NCBI RefSeq assembly: GCF_002810445.1
Contig: NZ_NEXS01000008.1
Span: 1 to 64,000, forward strand
Reading direction: 5' to 3'
DNA length: 64,000 bases
From: Advenella sp. S44
Lineage (GTDB): Bacteria > Pseudomonadota > Gammaproteobacteria > Burkholderiales > Burkholderiaceae_B
Part shown: positions 17,404-26,685 of the stretch, piece after piece
Layout of the letters: each line of letters begins with the position of its first letter
Numbering within the stretch: the first letter of the stretch is position 1
The notes under the pieces: generated by a model
Seen by the model: the letters and a program-made list of their open reading frames with translations, nothing else
The model's database searches: none
What the model was told of the DNA's origin: nothing
Translations under genes and position numbers: made by a program

Positions 17404-18408
17404 ATGAAAGCGCTTGAAAACGAAATCGTCCGTGTCATCTCCAGGCCCTCGGGCATACCGACTGCTGAAAACTTCAAACTGGAAACGCTTCCGGTTCCTG
17501 AGCTTGAAGCCGACCAGATTCTGGTGCGCAACGAATGGCTGTCTGTCGATCCGGCAATGCGCGGGTGGCTGGCCGACGCCAACAACTACGCAAGTGTGCG
17601 CGTCGGCGACGTCATGCGATCACTATGTGTCGGCACGGTCATTGAATCGAACGCAGCAACAATTAACAAGGGCGAACGCGTAATGGGCTGGTTCGGTTGG
17701 CAGACCTATGCCGCTGTCAAGCCTGAGGCAATTGTTCAGACCGTCAGCGCCAGCGATCTGGCGCCGTCGTTGTATCTGGGCGTATTAGGCCTAAACGGCG
17801 TGACAGCAGCGACCGCACTGGACAAGCTGGGATCTCCCAAATCTGGGGAAACGGTTGTCGTGTCCACAGCTGCCGGAGGTGTTGGCTCCTGCGTGGGACA
17901 ACTTGCCAAAGCACTGGGCTGCCGTACCGTCGGCCTAACCAGTTCCGAGGAAAAGGTGCGTGCGTGCTATGAAGCATTTGGGTATGATCATGTCATTAAC
18001 TATAAGACCGACGATATCGGTTCGGCCATAAAAGCCCATTGCCCGGATGGTGTGGACATCTATTTCGATAACACGGCAGGCACGATTTCAGACGCCGTTA
18101 TACGGCATCTGGCTATCGGCGCCCGTGTAATTGTATGCGGTACGGCGTCAATCCAAAGCTGGGATCCGCCCCCAGTGGGGCCTCGCGTAAACCGCATTCT
18201 TCTGACCCGCCGGGCCCGCATGCAGGGGTTCATCCTGTTCGACCACAAGGATACTTATGCCTCTTATGTTTCTCAGCTTGAGGAATTAATCAGGACAAAA
18301 AAACTGACTTATCGAGAGCACATTACCGAGGGCATACACACGGCTCCCGGTGCGATTGCCGAACTATACCGTGGAGAAAACCTGGGCAAGCGGCTTATCC
18401 GGCTGTAG
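17404..18408 (+). CDS. NADP-dependent oxidoreductase, zinc-independent MDR family (COG2130)
   Basis: 334 residues. The N-terminal part ends in NEWLSVDPAMRGWLAD, the hallmark of the leukotriene B4 12-hydroxydehydrogenase/CurA group. The nucleotide-binding part has VVSTAAGGVGSCVGQLAKALG (AAGGVG in place of the zinc MDR pattern). No zinc ligands are present. Members reduce activated C=C bonds of enones with NADPH in the cytoplasm. CAGAGGAATCT is the ribosome site. The substrate is not evident, and the gene is monocistronic. Confidence 0.88.
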   Translation: MKALENEIVRVISRPSGIPTAENFKLETLPVPELEADQILVRNEWLSVDPAMRGWLADANNYASVRVGDVMRSLCVGTVIESNAATINKGERVMGWFGWQTYAAVKPEAIVQTVSASDLAPSLYLGVLGLNGVTAATALDKLGSPKSGETVVVSTAAGGVGSCVGQLAKALGCRTVGLTSSEEKVRACYEAFGYDHVINYKTDDIGSAIKAHCPDGVDIYFDNTAGTISDAVIRHLAIGARVIVCGTASIQSWDPPPVGPRVNRILLTRRARMQGFILFDHKDTYASYVSQLEELIRTKKLTYREHITEGIHTAPGAIAELYRGENLGKRLIRL

Positions 18409-18494
18409 TCAGCTTGCGTAAAAGCCAGAACCGGGCGCCGTAAAAGGTGGCGGTAGTAAACTATTGGCACCACGGCTGACAGGAAAAATCCCCA

Positions 18495-18848
18495 ATGAAA
18501 ATATGCCCCCAGTGCACCACCGAACTTGAAGACGCGGCCACAAAATGCGTCTCTTGTGGTTTTCAATTGGAAAAACCACAGCGTACATTGACGGGTAAAG
18601 TCGTCAAGTGGCTTTTTATCGTCTTTAACGTGGCCATGATCTGCTGGGTCGTGGTGGGCATGGGCCTGCTGGACCAGGACTCGCAGTCCAGTGCGCTACC
18701 TCGGGGAACGGAAGACACCGAAGGCATGGGTGTTACAGTCATCATTCTGATATGGGTTCTCTGCAATTTTATATTTGGACTGGTTGTCTGGGACACCCGG
18801 GCAAAGAACAAGGCCCTGCAGGAATCGCATAATAAGGTCCAGGAATGA
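18495..18848 (+). CDS. Zinc-ribbon membrane protein of unknown function
   Basis: 117 residues. The N-terminal CPQC-x11-CVSC pattern (residues 4-21) is a zinc ribbon, followed by two membrane segments (VVKWLFIVFNVAMICWVVVGMG and VTVIILIWVLCNFIFGLVVW). The charged tail is cytoplasmic. Such proteins are common but uncharacterised. It lies 86 bases after the oxidoreductase gene. Confidence 0.75.
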   Translation: MKICPQCTTELEDAATKCVSCGFQLEKPQRTLTGKVVKWLFIVFNVAMICWVVVGMGLLDQDSQSSALPRGTEDTEGMGVTVIILIWVLCNFIFGLVVWDTRAKNKALQESHNKVQE

Positions 18849-19010
18849 CCGGCGACAAATCGCAAAACGATCCGCGCTGCAAGATCTCAGATTGCAACGA
18901 TAGTCTGTTTTGACTTCAATGTCCGTTGCGGCGCTCGCAACAGGCACTGGCAAAGCGCTTGCACGCAGCAATGGCCACCCAAGTGGCCATCAGCGGCAAT
19001 CCAGAAACGG

Positions 19011-19613
19011 TTACTGCGGCTTGGTTTTGGCAATGCTTTCACGCACGCTGAATTTGTCATACCATTCTTTCAAACCAGGGAACCGCTTTTGCCAGTTGTA
19101 CTCTGGCAGCCGGAAATCCAGGTAATCAAATGCACACGCCAGGGTAATGGTGACGATATCGATTCGGTCGTACAGTTGCGGCGCCTTCCCTTCAAAGTAC
19201 TGCAATGCCGTTGTGATCTTGTCGGTCTGCCCTTCCACCCACTCGTCCCAGCGTAACGCTTGTGGTCGTGCCAGCAGCTCGTAGCGCACCAGCAAGGAGG
19301 CCGCGATCGCGCCGTCTGCGACCGCGTGATCCGTAAGCATCTTCCAGCGCGTATGTTCATCGCCAAACAGATTACCTTTGAAGGTGGTGTTCAGGTATTC
19401 ACAAATGACCCTGCTATCGAACAGTACCTGCTCATCATCAGTAATAAATGTCGGTACCTGGCCCAGTGGATTGAACGGAATAATATTGCGATCGCGATTA
19501 ACAGGATTTGCGGCAGCCGGCAGACGCTCAATTCGATCCACGATTCCCAGTTCGTCGGCAACGATCATTGTCTTGCGCACAAAAGGCGATGCGGCAGAAT
19601 AAAAAATTTTCAT
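19011..19613 (-). CDS. Glutathione S-transferase family protein
   Basis: 200 residues. It has a thioredoxin-like N-terminal domain with MKIFYSAASPFVRKTMIVADELG, QVPTFITDDEQVLFDSRVICEYL (the cis-Pro and the glutathione-contacting D/E-S-R), and a helical C-terminal domain. The SPFVRK motif suggests a Ser at the active site. Cytoplasmic, conjugating or reducing electrophiles. The MFS gene lies 37 bases upstream on the same strand, so the two are probably co-transcribed. Confidence 0.88.
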   Translation of the reverse strand: MKIFYSAASPFVRKTMIVADELGIVDRIERLPAAANPVNRDRNIIPFNPLGQVPTFITDDEQVLFDSRVICEYLNTTFKGNLFGDEHTRWKMLTDHAVADGAIAASLLVRYELLARPQALRWDEWVEGQTDKITTALQYFEGKAPQLYDRIDIVTITLACAFDYLDFRLPEYNWQKRFPGLKEWYDKFSVRESIAKTKPQ

Positions 19614-19650
19614 TTATGTCTCCTCGATAAAAATCATTCAAAATTAAATA

Positions 19651-20886
19651 CTAAGACCCTATGACAGGGGTAGACGCGGATCCGGCATGCTGAATATCTG
19701 CCTTGGCCTTGCGATCAGCCCATGTAGCCAACCCGGTCAGTATCGCCAGCAGGCCTCCGAGCAGGCACGTGCCAGCCCAGCCGCCATATGTCCAGGCCAC
19801 CGTGCCAAGTGTCGATCCCGAGGCGCCGCCAACAAAGTAACTGGTCATGTACACTGCATTCAAACGCGATCGCGCCTGCGGCAGCAAAGCAAATATGGTG
19901 GTTTGATTATTGATGTGGATGCCCTGAAGCGCCAGATCGATAACGAGCATGCCAGCGAGAAACCACCAAAGATTATTATGGCCCAGCCATAGCAATCCCC
20001 AACTGACCAGCAACAATACCACGCTGACCGCCGTTACTGTATCGCCCAGCCCGCGGTCGGCAAGACGCCCGCCCAAAGAGGCCATCAGGGCGCCCATGAC
20101 GCCGGCCAGTCCCACCAGGCCAATGGCTACGTCGCTTAAACCATGAGCTGGTCCAGCCAGCAACAAAGCCATTGTCGAGAACAGCGCGCTGACCGATGCA
20201 AACCCCAGCCCGCCCATGAGCGCACGCGTACGCAGGCGCGGCTGCTCGCGCAACAATGTGAGCATTGAAGCAAGAATGGACATATACGCCTGGGCCTGAG
20301 GGTTTCTGGAGGACGGCAACTTAAGCCAAAGAATAGTTGCAATGCCAAGCATGACGACACCTGACACCAGATATACGGTAGACCAGCCGCCTATGCCCGA
20401 GAGCAAGCCGGCAACGCTTCGGGCAAGCAAAATACCAGTGAGCAGCCCGCTCATGACCATGCCCACTGCACGACCGCTACGGGAAGGCGCAGACAGAATG
20501 GCCGCCATCGGCACCAGTACCTGCGCCGCCACGGAAAACAGCCCTGCCATGCCGACTCCGGTAAACAGCATGGCACTGTTGAGCGCAAAGCCGCTAATAA
20601 ATTGTCCGACCGCAGCCAGCACCATCAGGCCGACCGCAAGCCGCCTGCGCTCGAATTTGTCGCCCAGCGGCACAATGAAAAGCAGTCCGAGTGCATAACT
20701 GACCTGGGCTACGGTAACTGTTAGGGCTGCATGCGCCTCGGTGATGCCAAGACTGACGGCAATGGAATGGAGCAACGGCTGGTTAAAATAGTTTCCGCCA
20801 GCGCAAAGGCCGCAAGCGATGGCCATTAATAACAGCACAGGTGTTGTCAGGTAAGACTGTTCAGATTCTTTTTCAGACATGGGCAA
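19651..20886 (-). CDS. MFS transporter (AraJ/COG2814-type)
   Basis: 411 residues, about 12 membrane helices. NYFNQPLLHSIAVSLGI in helix 1 and PLGDKFERRRLAVGLM in loop 2-3 are typical of the AraJ-like efflux group, and GGRLADRGLGDTV is the second-half echo. Inner membrane, probably proton-driven efflux. It is upstream of and close to the GST gene, and an export-plus-detoxification pair is plausible. No regulator is adjacent. Confidence 0.88.
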   Translation of the reverse strand: MPMSEKESEQSYLTTPVLLLMAIACGLCAGGNYFNQPLLHSIAVSLGITEAHAALTVTVAQVSYALGLLFIVPLGDKFERRRLAVGLMVLAAVGQFISGFALNSAMLFTGVGMAGLFSVAAQVLVPMAAILSAPSRSGRAVGMVMSGLLTGILLARSVAGLLSGIGGWSTVYLVSGVVMLGIATILWLKLPSSRNPQAQAYMSILASMLTLLREQPRLRTRALMGGLGFASVSALFSTMALLLAGPAHGLSDVAIGLVGLAGVMGALMASLGGRLADRGLGDTVTAVSVVLLLVSWGLLWLGHNNLWWFLAGMLVIDLALQGIHINNQTTIFALLPQARSRLNAVYMTSYFVGGASGSTLGTVAWTYGGWAGTCLLGGLLAILTGLATWADRKAKADIQHAGSASTPVIGS

Positions 20887-21030
20887 CCAAATACGAAATA
20901 CTATATATTTAACCAGTATTATTATAAAATAACAGCGTCAAGCCGGGCTTGCGGCTTTCTGGTTCACACCCTGCTTTGCCGCCACCAAATACCTTTTTTG
21001 CTTTCCCTGCATTTTGCTTTACGCAGTAAT

Positions 21031-21060
21031 GTTTAGCGCGACACAGTTTAGCGCGACAAA
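21031..21060. repeat. Two tandem 15-base units
   Basis: GTTTAGCGCGACACA is followed directly by GTTTAGCGCGACAAA (14 of 15 identical). Confidence 0.9.
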
Positions 21061-21292
21061 GCAGTTGGATCATTAAACCACAGTCAGAACGCATCGGGAC
21101 AAGGAAACATGCAATGCGACTCGTTGCCAGTTGCAACCTGGCTTTCGTCGCTTTTGCTCCGGACCTGCAAGTCAATGTAAGATATTCCAGTCAAGCCGCC
21201 TGCTGCAAACGTTAAAGTCTGACGTCCAGCAACATCGCTGAGCAGCGTGATCCGGTCACGGCGTCGTTCCGAGCCGGTCACTGCGATCGCGC

Positions 21293-21351
21293 GATCGATC
21301 ACTGCGCGCGAGTGCCCGGGAGATCGATCACTGCGCGCACGAGATCGGTCG
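21293..21351. repeat. 29-base period direct repeat
   Basis: GATCGATCACTGCGCGC occurs at 21293-21309 and again at 21322-21338, an exact 17-base match at a 29-base offset. A further variant, GGTCACTGCGATCGC, precedes the first copy. The segment is dense in GATC and CGCG palindromes. Confidence 0.85.
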
Positions 21352-21407
21352 CGGTACGTTAACGAACCCATATTTGTTTAACGGTATGTAATTAAATTGA
21401 TAATGCA

Positions 21408-22076
21408 ATGAGCAATATTCCTCTTTTCCCGTCGGATGCCCTTCCCGCTCCAGCCTCTGGCCCGCCCGAGCAACAACTGGGAGAAGGCGCGTGGGTGTTA
21501 CGTGGATATGCGCTGGGATTTGTGGACAGAATACTGGCGTCGCTGCGCGACATCCGTAAGCAGTCGCCCTTTCGTCATATGGTGACGCCTGGCGGCTACA
21601 CCATGTCCGTCGCCCTTACCTGTTGCGGCACCGCAGGCTGGACAGCTGATCGCAAAGGCTACCGTTATGCCGGCACTGACCCGGACACAGGGCAGCCATG
21701 GCCCGCCATGCCCGATGCATTCCTGGCGCTCGCTCGGCAAGCAGCCGATCATTGTGGCTACGCCGATTTTGCACCGGATTCGTGCCTGATCAATCGCTAT
21801 GTTCCCGGGGCCCGGCTTAGTCTGCATCAGGACAAGGACGAGACCGACTTTTCCGCACCCATCGTTTCCGTCTCACTGGGCATGCCAGCCATATTTCAGT
21901 TTGGCGGTCACAAGCGCAGTGACCGCCCCGAGAAAATCCCGCTGTTTCATGGCGACGTGGTCGTCTGGGGTGGTCCCGATCGTCTGCGCTACCATGGCGT
22001 ATTGGCGCTAAAAGACAATCCGCATCCTTTATTGGGATCCAATCGCATCAACCTGACCTTTCGCAAGACACGCTAA
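21408..22076 (+). CDS. alkB: DNA oxidative demethylase AlkB
   Basis: 222 residues, the usual size. Iron- and 2-oxoglutarate-dependent dioxygenase that reverses N1-methyladenine and N3-methylcytosine in DNA and RNA. The catalytic triad is visible: HQDKDE gives His140 and Asp142, RYHGV gives His196, and the 2-oxoglutarate arginines sit in NRINLTFRK (Arg213, Arg219). NRYVPGARLSLHQDKDE is the family signature. No ada gene is nearby and no clear Ada box is seen. It converges on the Bug gene downstream with the stop codons back to back. Confidence 0.95.
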   Translation: MSNIPLFPSDALPAPASGPPEQQLGEGAWVLRGYALGFVDRILASLRDIRKQSPFRHMVTPGGYTMSVALTCCGTAGWTADRKGYRYAGTDPDTGQPWPAMPDAFLALARQAADHCGYADFAPDSCLINRYVPGARLSLHQDKDETDFSAPIVSVSLGMPAIFQFGGHKRSDRPEKIPLFHGDVVVWGGPDRLRYHGVLALKDNPHPLLGSNRINLTFRKTR

Positions 22077-23027
22077 TCAGTCGACGGTTGCTCCCGAATC
22101 CTTAACGGCTTTTCCCCATTTTGCAATTTCAGTCTTGATAAATTTATCTGCCTGCTGTGTCGTCTGTGGCATTGGCAGCGCACCACGATCAGCAATAAAG
22201 GCAGACAGTTTAGGACTGTTAAGCGCCTTGACGATTTCTGTGTTCAGTTTTTCAACAACGTCTGCCGGCGTCTTCTGAGGCACAAAGACGGTGGCCCAGC
22301 CGATCGCTTCGAAACCAGGTATCGTCTCACTCACGGCTGGCACATCCGGCAAAGCCTTGAGGCGGTCTGCCGTTGTTACGCCCAGCGGCACGGCTTTATT
22401 GTCTTTAATATAAGGCAAGGCCGCTGTTACCGAGTCGACCATCAATGGCACCTGATTGCCGATAAAGTCGGTCTGTGCCGGGCCGCTACCTTTATAGGGA
22501 ATATGCCTGAGCTTTATGTCGGTTCCCGCCTGGAACATCTCTGCCGACAGGTGTTGCGTGCCGCCAATGCCGGCGCTGGCATAAGCCAGCGACTCAGGTT
22601 CTGCCCGGGATTTGCTCACCACATCCTGCAGCGACTTAATGCCCGACTGGGGATTGGCCAGGAAAATCAAGGGTACGGAAAACACGCCCGAGACGGCCTG
22701 CAAATCACTATCCAGGCTGAATCCGGGATTTTTATAAAGTGTCTGGTTAACAGCTGCGGCGCTGCCGCCTACCACAATCGTATAGCCATCGGGTTTGGCT
22801 CTTGCCGCTTGCTGCATGCCGATATTGCTTCCGGCACCCGCCTTGTTTTCTGTGATAACAGGCTTGCCCATCGCTTTGCCCAGTTCGTCAGCCAGGGCCC
22901 GGGCAAAGGTGTCTGTCGCCTGTCCGGGCGGAAAGGGAATGATCATTGTGATTGGTTTTTCGGGATACGCTGCGAGCGCGCCGCCCGATGTCAGTGCAAT
23001 CATCAAGCCCAGTAGGGATTTTTTCAA
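22077..23027 (-). CDS. Bug/TctC family substrate-binding protein
   Basis: 316 residues from a TTG start at 23027, chosen because AGGAGA lies eight bases upstream and because it gives a proper signal peptide ([18 protein letters not shown], then [16 protein letters not shown]). The open frame continues another 108 codons upstream but that part is not protein-like. Motifs [11 protein letters not shown] and [28 protein letters not shown] are typical. It is the last gene of the minus-strand cluster with a second Bug gene, an HMG-CoA-lyase homologue and a CoA-transferase. No TctAB. Ligand unknown, likely a di- or tricarboxylate. Confidence 0.88.
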   Translation of the reverse strand: MKKSLLGLMIALTSGGALAAYPEKPITMIIPFPPGQATDTFARALADELGKAMGKPVITENKAGAGSNIGMQQAARAKPDGYTIVVGGSAAAVNQTLYKNPGFSLDSDLQAVSGVFSVPLIFLANPQSGIKSLQDVVSKSRAEPESLAYASAGIGGTQHLSAEMFQAGTDIKLRHIPYKGSGPAQTDFIGNQVPLMVDSVTAALPYIKDNKAVPLGVTTADRLKALPDVPAVSETIPGFEAIGWATVFVPQKTPADVVEKLNTEIVKALNSPKLSAFIADRGALPMPQTTQQADKFIKTEIAKWGKAVKDSGATVD

Positions 23028-23181
23028 TGTGTTCTCCTGGTTGGTCAAAAATATGCCGATATCATATATGCAATAATGACCGGGACAACAAATGCACGCC
23101 CCTGCAGGCAAAGATAGATCGCCTCTGTGATGTTCTCCTTGCTGCAGGGCAAACCTGCAACATGCACTCCGACCAAAGAAC

Positions 23182-24165
23182 TCAGTTGCCGCCCTTGATG
23201 CCCGCTGCATCAATGACTTTCTTCCAGCGCACCAGTTCTTCTGCGGTATATTCGCCCAGTTGCTGCGGACCCATATACTCGGCGGTAGCGCCCAATGTTT
23301 CGGCTTTCTTTTTATACTCAGGCGTAGCCATGATCTTCTTGATCGCGGCATTTAAGCGCTCGACCACATCTTGGGGCACTCCCTTGGGGCCATACATGGC
23401 AAACCAGGAAGAAACTAGTAGATCCGGATACCCTGCTGCGCTGGCGGTTGGTACGTCAGGAAGCGATGCCAATGGCTCCTTGCTTGTCACCACCAACGCC
23501 TTGAGCGCACCCGATTTGACATGCGGCAGCAACGGCGGTGGTGTCGTAATGGTCATATCGACCACACCAGCCAGCAGATCCGTCAGGGCCGGGCCCGTTC
23601 CTTTGTAGGGAACGTGTGTGGTCTTGATACCGGCCATCTGGTTCAATTGCTCGGTCGCCACATGCTGAAGCGCACCGGTTCCGGAAGACGCATAATTGAG
23701 TTTATCCGGGTTATCCTTGGCGTACTGTACCAGCTCCTTCAGACTGTTGACCGGCAGGGCTTTTTTGACGACCAGCAATTGCGGCGCAGACAATACATTT
23801 GCAATTGGCGTGAAATCCTTGACCGGATCCCAGCTTACTTTTTCAATGCTTGGCGTAATGACCTGGTAGCCTGAATATTGCAGCAACAAACTATAGCCGT
23901 CGGGCTTGGCACGCAACACCTGTTGGGCTGCGATACCACCAGAGGCGCCCGGTTTGTTTTCCACCACCACGGGTTGACCCAGTTCCTTGCTAAGCGGATC
24001 GGCAATCATACGGGCCGCCAGATCGGTCGTACCACCCGGCGCCGCTGAAACGATCAGCGAAATGGGACGTTGCGGGTAGCCCGATTCCTGCGCCATCGCA
24101 TTTGTTGCCGCAATCGTGCCGATCGCCACTACCAGCAGCGACTGTTTTAATAATTTGTGTTTCAT
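23182..24165 (-). CDS. Bug/TctC family substrate-binding protein
   Basis: 327 residues from the ATG at 24165. GGAGA stands four to eight bases upstream, so the ATG 27 bases earlier is not used. Signal peptide [20 protein letters not shown] to NAMAQ, then [35 protein letters not shown] and [28 protein letters not shown]. It is transcribed before the other Bug gene, 155 bases apart. Paired receptors may differ in ligand or result from duplication, but the two have clearly diverged. Periplasmic. Confidence 0.9.
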   Translation of the reverse strand: MKHKLLKQSLLVVAIGTIAATNAMAQESGYPQRPISLIVSAAPGGTTDLAARMIADPLSKELGQPVVVENKPGASGGIAAQQVLRAKPDGYSLLLQYSGYQVITPSIEKVSWDPVKDFTPIANVLSAPQLLVVKKALPVNSLKELVQYAKDNPDKLNYASSGTGALQHVATEQLNQMAGIKTTHVPYKGTGPALTDLLAGVVDMTITTPPPLLPHVKSGALKALVVTSKEPLASLPDVPTASAAGYPDLLVSSWFAMYGPKGVPQDVVERLNAAIKKIMATPEYKKKAETLGATAEYMGPQQLGEYTAEELVRWKKVIDAAGIKGGN

Positions 24166-24468
24166 GAATGTCTCCAAGTTGTTTTCTGTCATTAATAACG
24201 ATGCTACTTACCATGCGATCGCAAATATCTTTGTTCGCTTTACTGCCACGGACAATGCCGTCAGGTCATTGACTTCGTTTGCTGTAGCGTCACAGCGTTT
24301 GTAGTCGTTCAGTTCATCTGCTGCGGATGCAGTACATCTGCTATAGTTTTACTGACAATGCTCTGGCTGCATTGCATCTGCTATCGCTCCGCTGCAACTG
24401 CTGCAGCTGCACTGCATCCGCTAGAGCTTTATTGCATTTCTTGCAGCTCAAATGCATTTATTGCTGCA
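24166..24468. other. 303-base spacer between Bug and lyase genes, mostly tandem array
   Basis: From about 24265 the spacer is filled by the 20-base array described separately. The remaining 100 bases next to the Bug start hold its ribosome site and no other recognised element. Confidence 0.5.
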
Positions 24469-24484
24469 TTACTGCGCCTGCTGC
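24265..24484. repeat. Degenerate 20-base tandem array, 9-11 copies
   Basis: Cutting every 20 bases from 24305 gives nine aligned units, for example GGATGCAGTACATCTGCTAT (24325), GGCTGCATTGCATCTGCTAT (24365), AGCTGCACTGCATCCGCTAG (24405) and AGCTCAAATGCATTTATTGC (24445). The core GCATCTGCT is the most conserved part. One or two weaker units precede 24305. The array runs through the stop codon (24469-24471) into the last codons of the lyase gene. Confidence 0.85.
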
Positions 24485-25407
24485 AACTGCCTCACGTATT
24501 CAGGTATCGGGTGCAGCGCCATACGCGCGCCGGCGGCCAGTGTCTGACTGTTCACGTCGTGCCCTATTAATGGCGCCAATGTCCTGCTGATCGCCAGAAT
24601 GCCATCCAGATTCACACCCGTGTCATATCCCATCAGTTCGAGCATATGCACCAGGTCTTCTGTGGTGGCGTTGCCCGAGGCGCCTGGCGCATAAGGACAC
24701 CCGCCCAGTCCACCCAGAGAGCTGTCAAATCGCAGCACGCCAGCCTGCAACGCCGTGACCGTATTGGCCAGCGCCATCCCGCGTGTATTATGAAAGTGTG
24801 CGGTTACCTGCAGCTGTGCGAAACGGTCCAATACAGCGGCAAACAAATCGCCGACCTGTGTTGGATAGGCCATGCCGGTGGTATCACAAAGCGTTACTCC
24901 ATGCACGTCCAACTGCGCGAACCGGTCTACCCATTCAAGCACTTCGTCTTGTGCGATATCGCCCTGCATTGGACAGCCAAATACCGTAGACAGAGAAACA
25001 TTGATGGCCGTATTGGTGTTTCTGAGCTCTTTTATCACGGCGGCCAGCTGCTCGAAGGAGCGCGCCCGGCTCATGCGCAGGTTCGATAAATTATGGGTCT
25101 CGCTTACGGACATCACCAGATTGACTTCGTCCACGCCGCAGGACAGCGCCCGTTCGGCGCCACGCAAATTGGGCACCAGCACGGTATATACAACGTCCGG
25201 ATTGCGGCGGATCTGGTGCATGACCGCTTCTGCGTCTTTGAGGGCTGGAATGGCTTTTGGCGAAGTAAACGATGTCACCTCGATCTTTGCATAACCGCAG
25301 TCGCTAAGTTGATCAATAAACGCGATTTTGTCGTCCGTTTCAATAAACCGAGCTTCGTTCTGGAAACCATCCCTGGGGGCCACTTCCTGAATAAACCGTT
25401 TTTTCAT
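24469..25407 (-). CDS. Hydroxymethylglutaryl-CoA lyase family protein
   Basis: 312 residues, HMGL-like TIM barrel. VAPRDGFQNE holds the catalytic Arg12 and Asp13. TAHFHNTRG holds the metal-binding His204 and His206. GGLGGCPYAPGASGNATTED is the family signature with Cys237. The reaction type is retro-Claisen or retro-aldol cleavage of a 3-hydroxy-3-methyl-acyl-CoA to acetyl-CoA and a keto acid. Together with the CoA-transferase 87 bases upstream, it suggests that an imported acid is activated and then cleaved; 3-hydroxy-3-methylglutarate or citramalate are candidates. The C-terminal residues RQLQQAQ are encoded by the start of a tandem array. Confidence 0.9.
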   Translation of the reverse strand: MKKRFIQEVAPRDGFQNEARFIETDDKIAFIDQLSDCGYAKIEVTSFTSPKAIPALKDAEAVMHQIRRNPDVVYTVLVPNLRGAERALSCGVDEVNLVMSVSETHNLSNLRMSRARSFEQLAAVIKELRNTNTAINVSLSTVFGCPMQGDIAQDEVLEWVDRFAQLDVHGVTLCDTTGMAYPTQVGDLFAAVLDRFAQLQVTAHFHNTRGMALANTVTALQAGVLRFDSSLGGLGGCPYAPGASGNATTEDLVHMLELMGYDTGVNLDGILAISRTLAPLIGHDVNSQTLAAGARMALHPIPEYVRQLQQAQ

Positions 25408-25494
25408 GTGTTGCTCCTATGTCTTGCGCGTCAACATACCCGTGCCGGCCGGCTGCGATTAAATCATCATTGGGCCGGGATAAAAGCCCAGGTC

Positions 25495-26685
25495 TCAGAT
25501 AATGCCACGCACCTTCCAGTCATCGCGGGTTGTGGCATCAATACCCAACTGATCCAGAATCTCGTGTGTATCCTGGCCGAGCACCGGCGCCCGGCGCCGC
25601 ACATCTCCCGGGGTTTCGCTCAATTTGGGCAACACGCCCGGCAGCGTTACCGGTGTGCCATCTTCGAGTTCTCCTTGAACCAGCATGTGCCTGGCACGGT
25701 AATGAGGATCTTTGGCAATATCGGCAGCATCATAAATACGTCCGCCCGGTATGCGGTGCGTATGCAATTGCTCAAGCACCTGGTCAAGTGTGTGTTGCGC
25801 TGTCCACTGCCCAATCACACCGTCAATATAATCGGCCTGTTTTGAGCGACCGTCGTTATACTGGAAAGCCGGGTCGTTGCCGATATCATCGCGCCCAATC
25901 AAGGACATCAGGCGCTTGAATATACTGTCCCCGTTACCGGCGATCAGCGCATATTTGTCGTCGGCGCAGCGATAGGCATTGCTGGGGGTAATTCCTGGCA
26001 GACTGCTGCCTGCGGGCTGACGTACTTGTCCAAACACCGAATATTCGGCAATCATGCTTTCCATCATATTGAATACGGATTCATACAGCGCCACATCGAT
26101 CATTTGACCAGCACCGTTGAACTGATCGCGATGTCTCAATGCAAGCAACACGCCAATCACCCCATGCAGGGCAGATAATGAATCGCCGATAGAAATCCCG
26201 ACACGCACCGGCGGCCTGTCCGGTTCCCCGCTCAAGTGCCGCAAACCACCCATGGCCTCGCCCACCACCCCAAAGCCGGGCAGATCTTTATAAGGTCCGG
26301 TCTGGCCGTATCCGGAAACACGCAGCATAATGAGCTTTGGATTGATTTGCCTGAGCGCTTCAAACCCCAAATTCCATTTTTCCAGCGTACCGGGGCGAAA
26401 ATTCTCCACAATCACATCAACGTCTGCGACCAGCCGGCGGATGACGTCCTGCCCTTCCGGTTCATGCAAATTGAGGGTGACCGATTTCTTGTTACGCGAC
26501 TGCGATGCCCACCAGACCGACGTACCTTCATGCAGCAAGCGCCATTTTCTAAGCGGATCGCCCGTGCCGGGGGGCTCTATCTTGATGACTTCAGCCCCGA
26601 ATTCAGCCAACATTTTCGTGGCAAAGGGGCCGGCTATGAGTTGTCCCAACTCCAGTACTCTGATTCCATCCAGCGGTTTTGACAT
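25495..26685 (-). CDS. CaiB/BaiF family (class III) CoA-transferase
   Basis: 396 residues, typical length. It begins MSKPLDGIRVLELGQLIAGPFATKMLAEFGAEVIKIEPPG, the family signature, with the aspartate expected in the middle (PGFGVVGEAMGGL region) and YDAADIAKDPHYRARHML near the C terminus. It transfers CoA from an acyl-CoA such as succinyl-CoA to a carboxylic acid in the cytoplasm. It heads the minus-strand order transferase, lyase, Bug, Bug. The LysR gene 372 bases upstream is a plausible regulator. Confidence 0.9.
   Translation of the reverse strand: MSKPLDGIRVLELGQLIAGPFATKMLAEFGAEVIKIEPPGTGDPLRKWRLLHEGTSVWWASQSRNKKSVTLNLHEPEGQDVIRRLVADVDVIVENFRPGTLEKWNLGFEALRQINPKLIMLRVSGYGQTGPYKDLPGFGVVGEAMGGLRHLSGEPDRPPVRVGISIGDSLSALHGVIGVLLALRHRDQFNGAGQMIDVALYESVFNMMESMIAEYSVFGQVRQPAGSSLPGITPSNAYRCADDKYALIAGNGDSIFKRLMSLIGRDDIGNDPAFQYNDGRSKQADYIDGVIGQWTAQHTLDQVLEQLHTHRIPGGRIYDAADIAKDPHYRARHMLVQGELEDGTPVTLPGVLPKLSETPGDVRRRAPVLGQDTHEILDQLGIDATTRDDWKVRGII

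Larger units (their letters stand above)
20887..21407. other. 521-base divergent spacer between MFS and alkB, repeat-rich
   Basis: Contains two sets of short direct repeats (21031-21060 and 21293-21351, separate entries). Frames crossing them (20909-21175, 21084-21371, minus) give low-complexity peptides and have no ribosome site, so I call no gene. Confidence 0.5.

Noticed and set aside
17091..17585. Antisense frame with (CPSRA)n repeat and plus-strand frame with (DTPGM)n
   Set aside because: Both are translations of the 15-base tandem repeat; the peptide repeats follow from the DNA period being a multiple of three.
22077..23351. 424-residue reading frame for the Bug gene
   Set aside because: The 108 extra N-terminal codons are not protein-like. 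AGGAGA and a proper signal peptide place the start at the TTG at 23027.
24265..24484. CRISPR array or coding repeat
   Set aside because: Units are 20 bases, diverged and without spacers, and no cas genes lie in the window. The repeat peptides in other frames have no start context.
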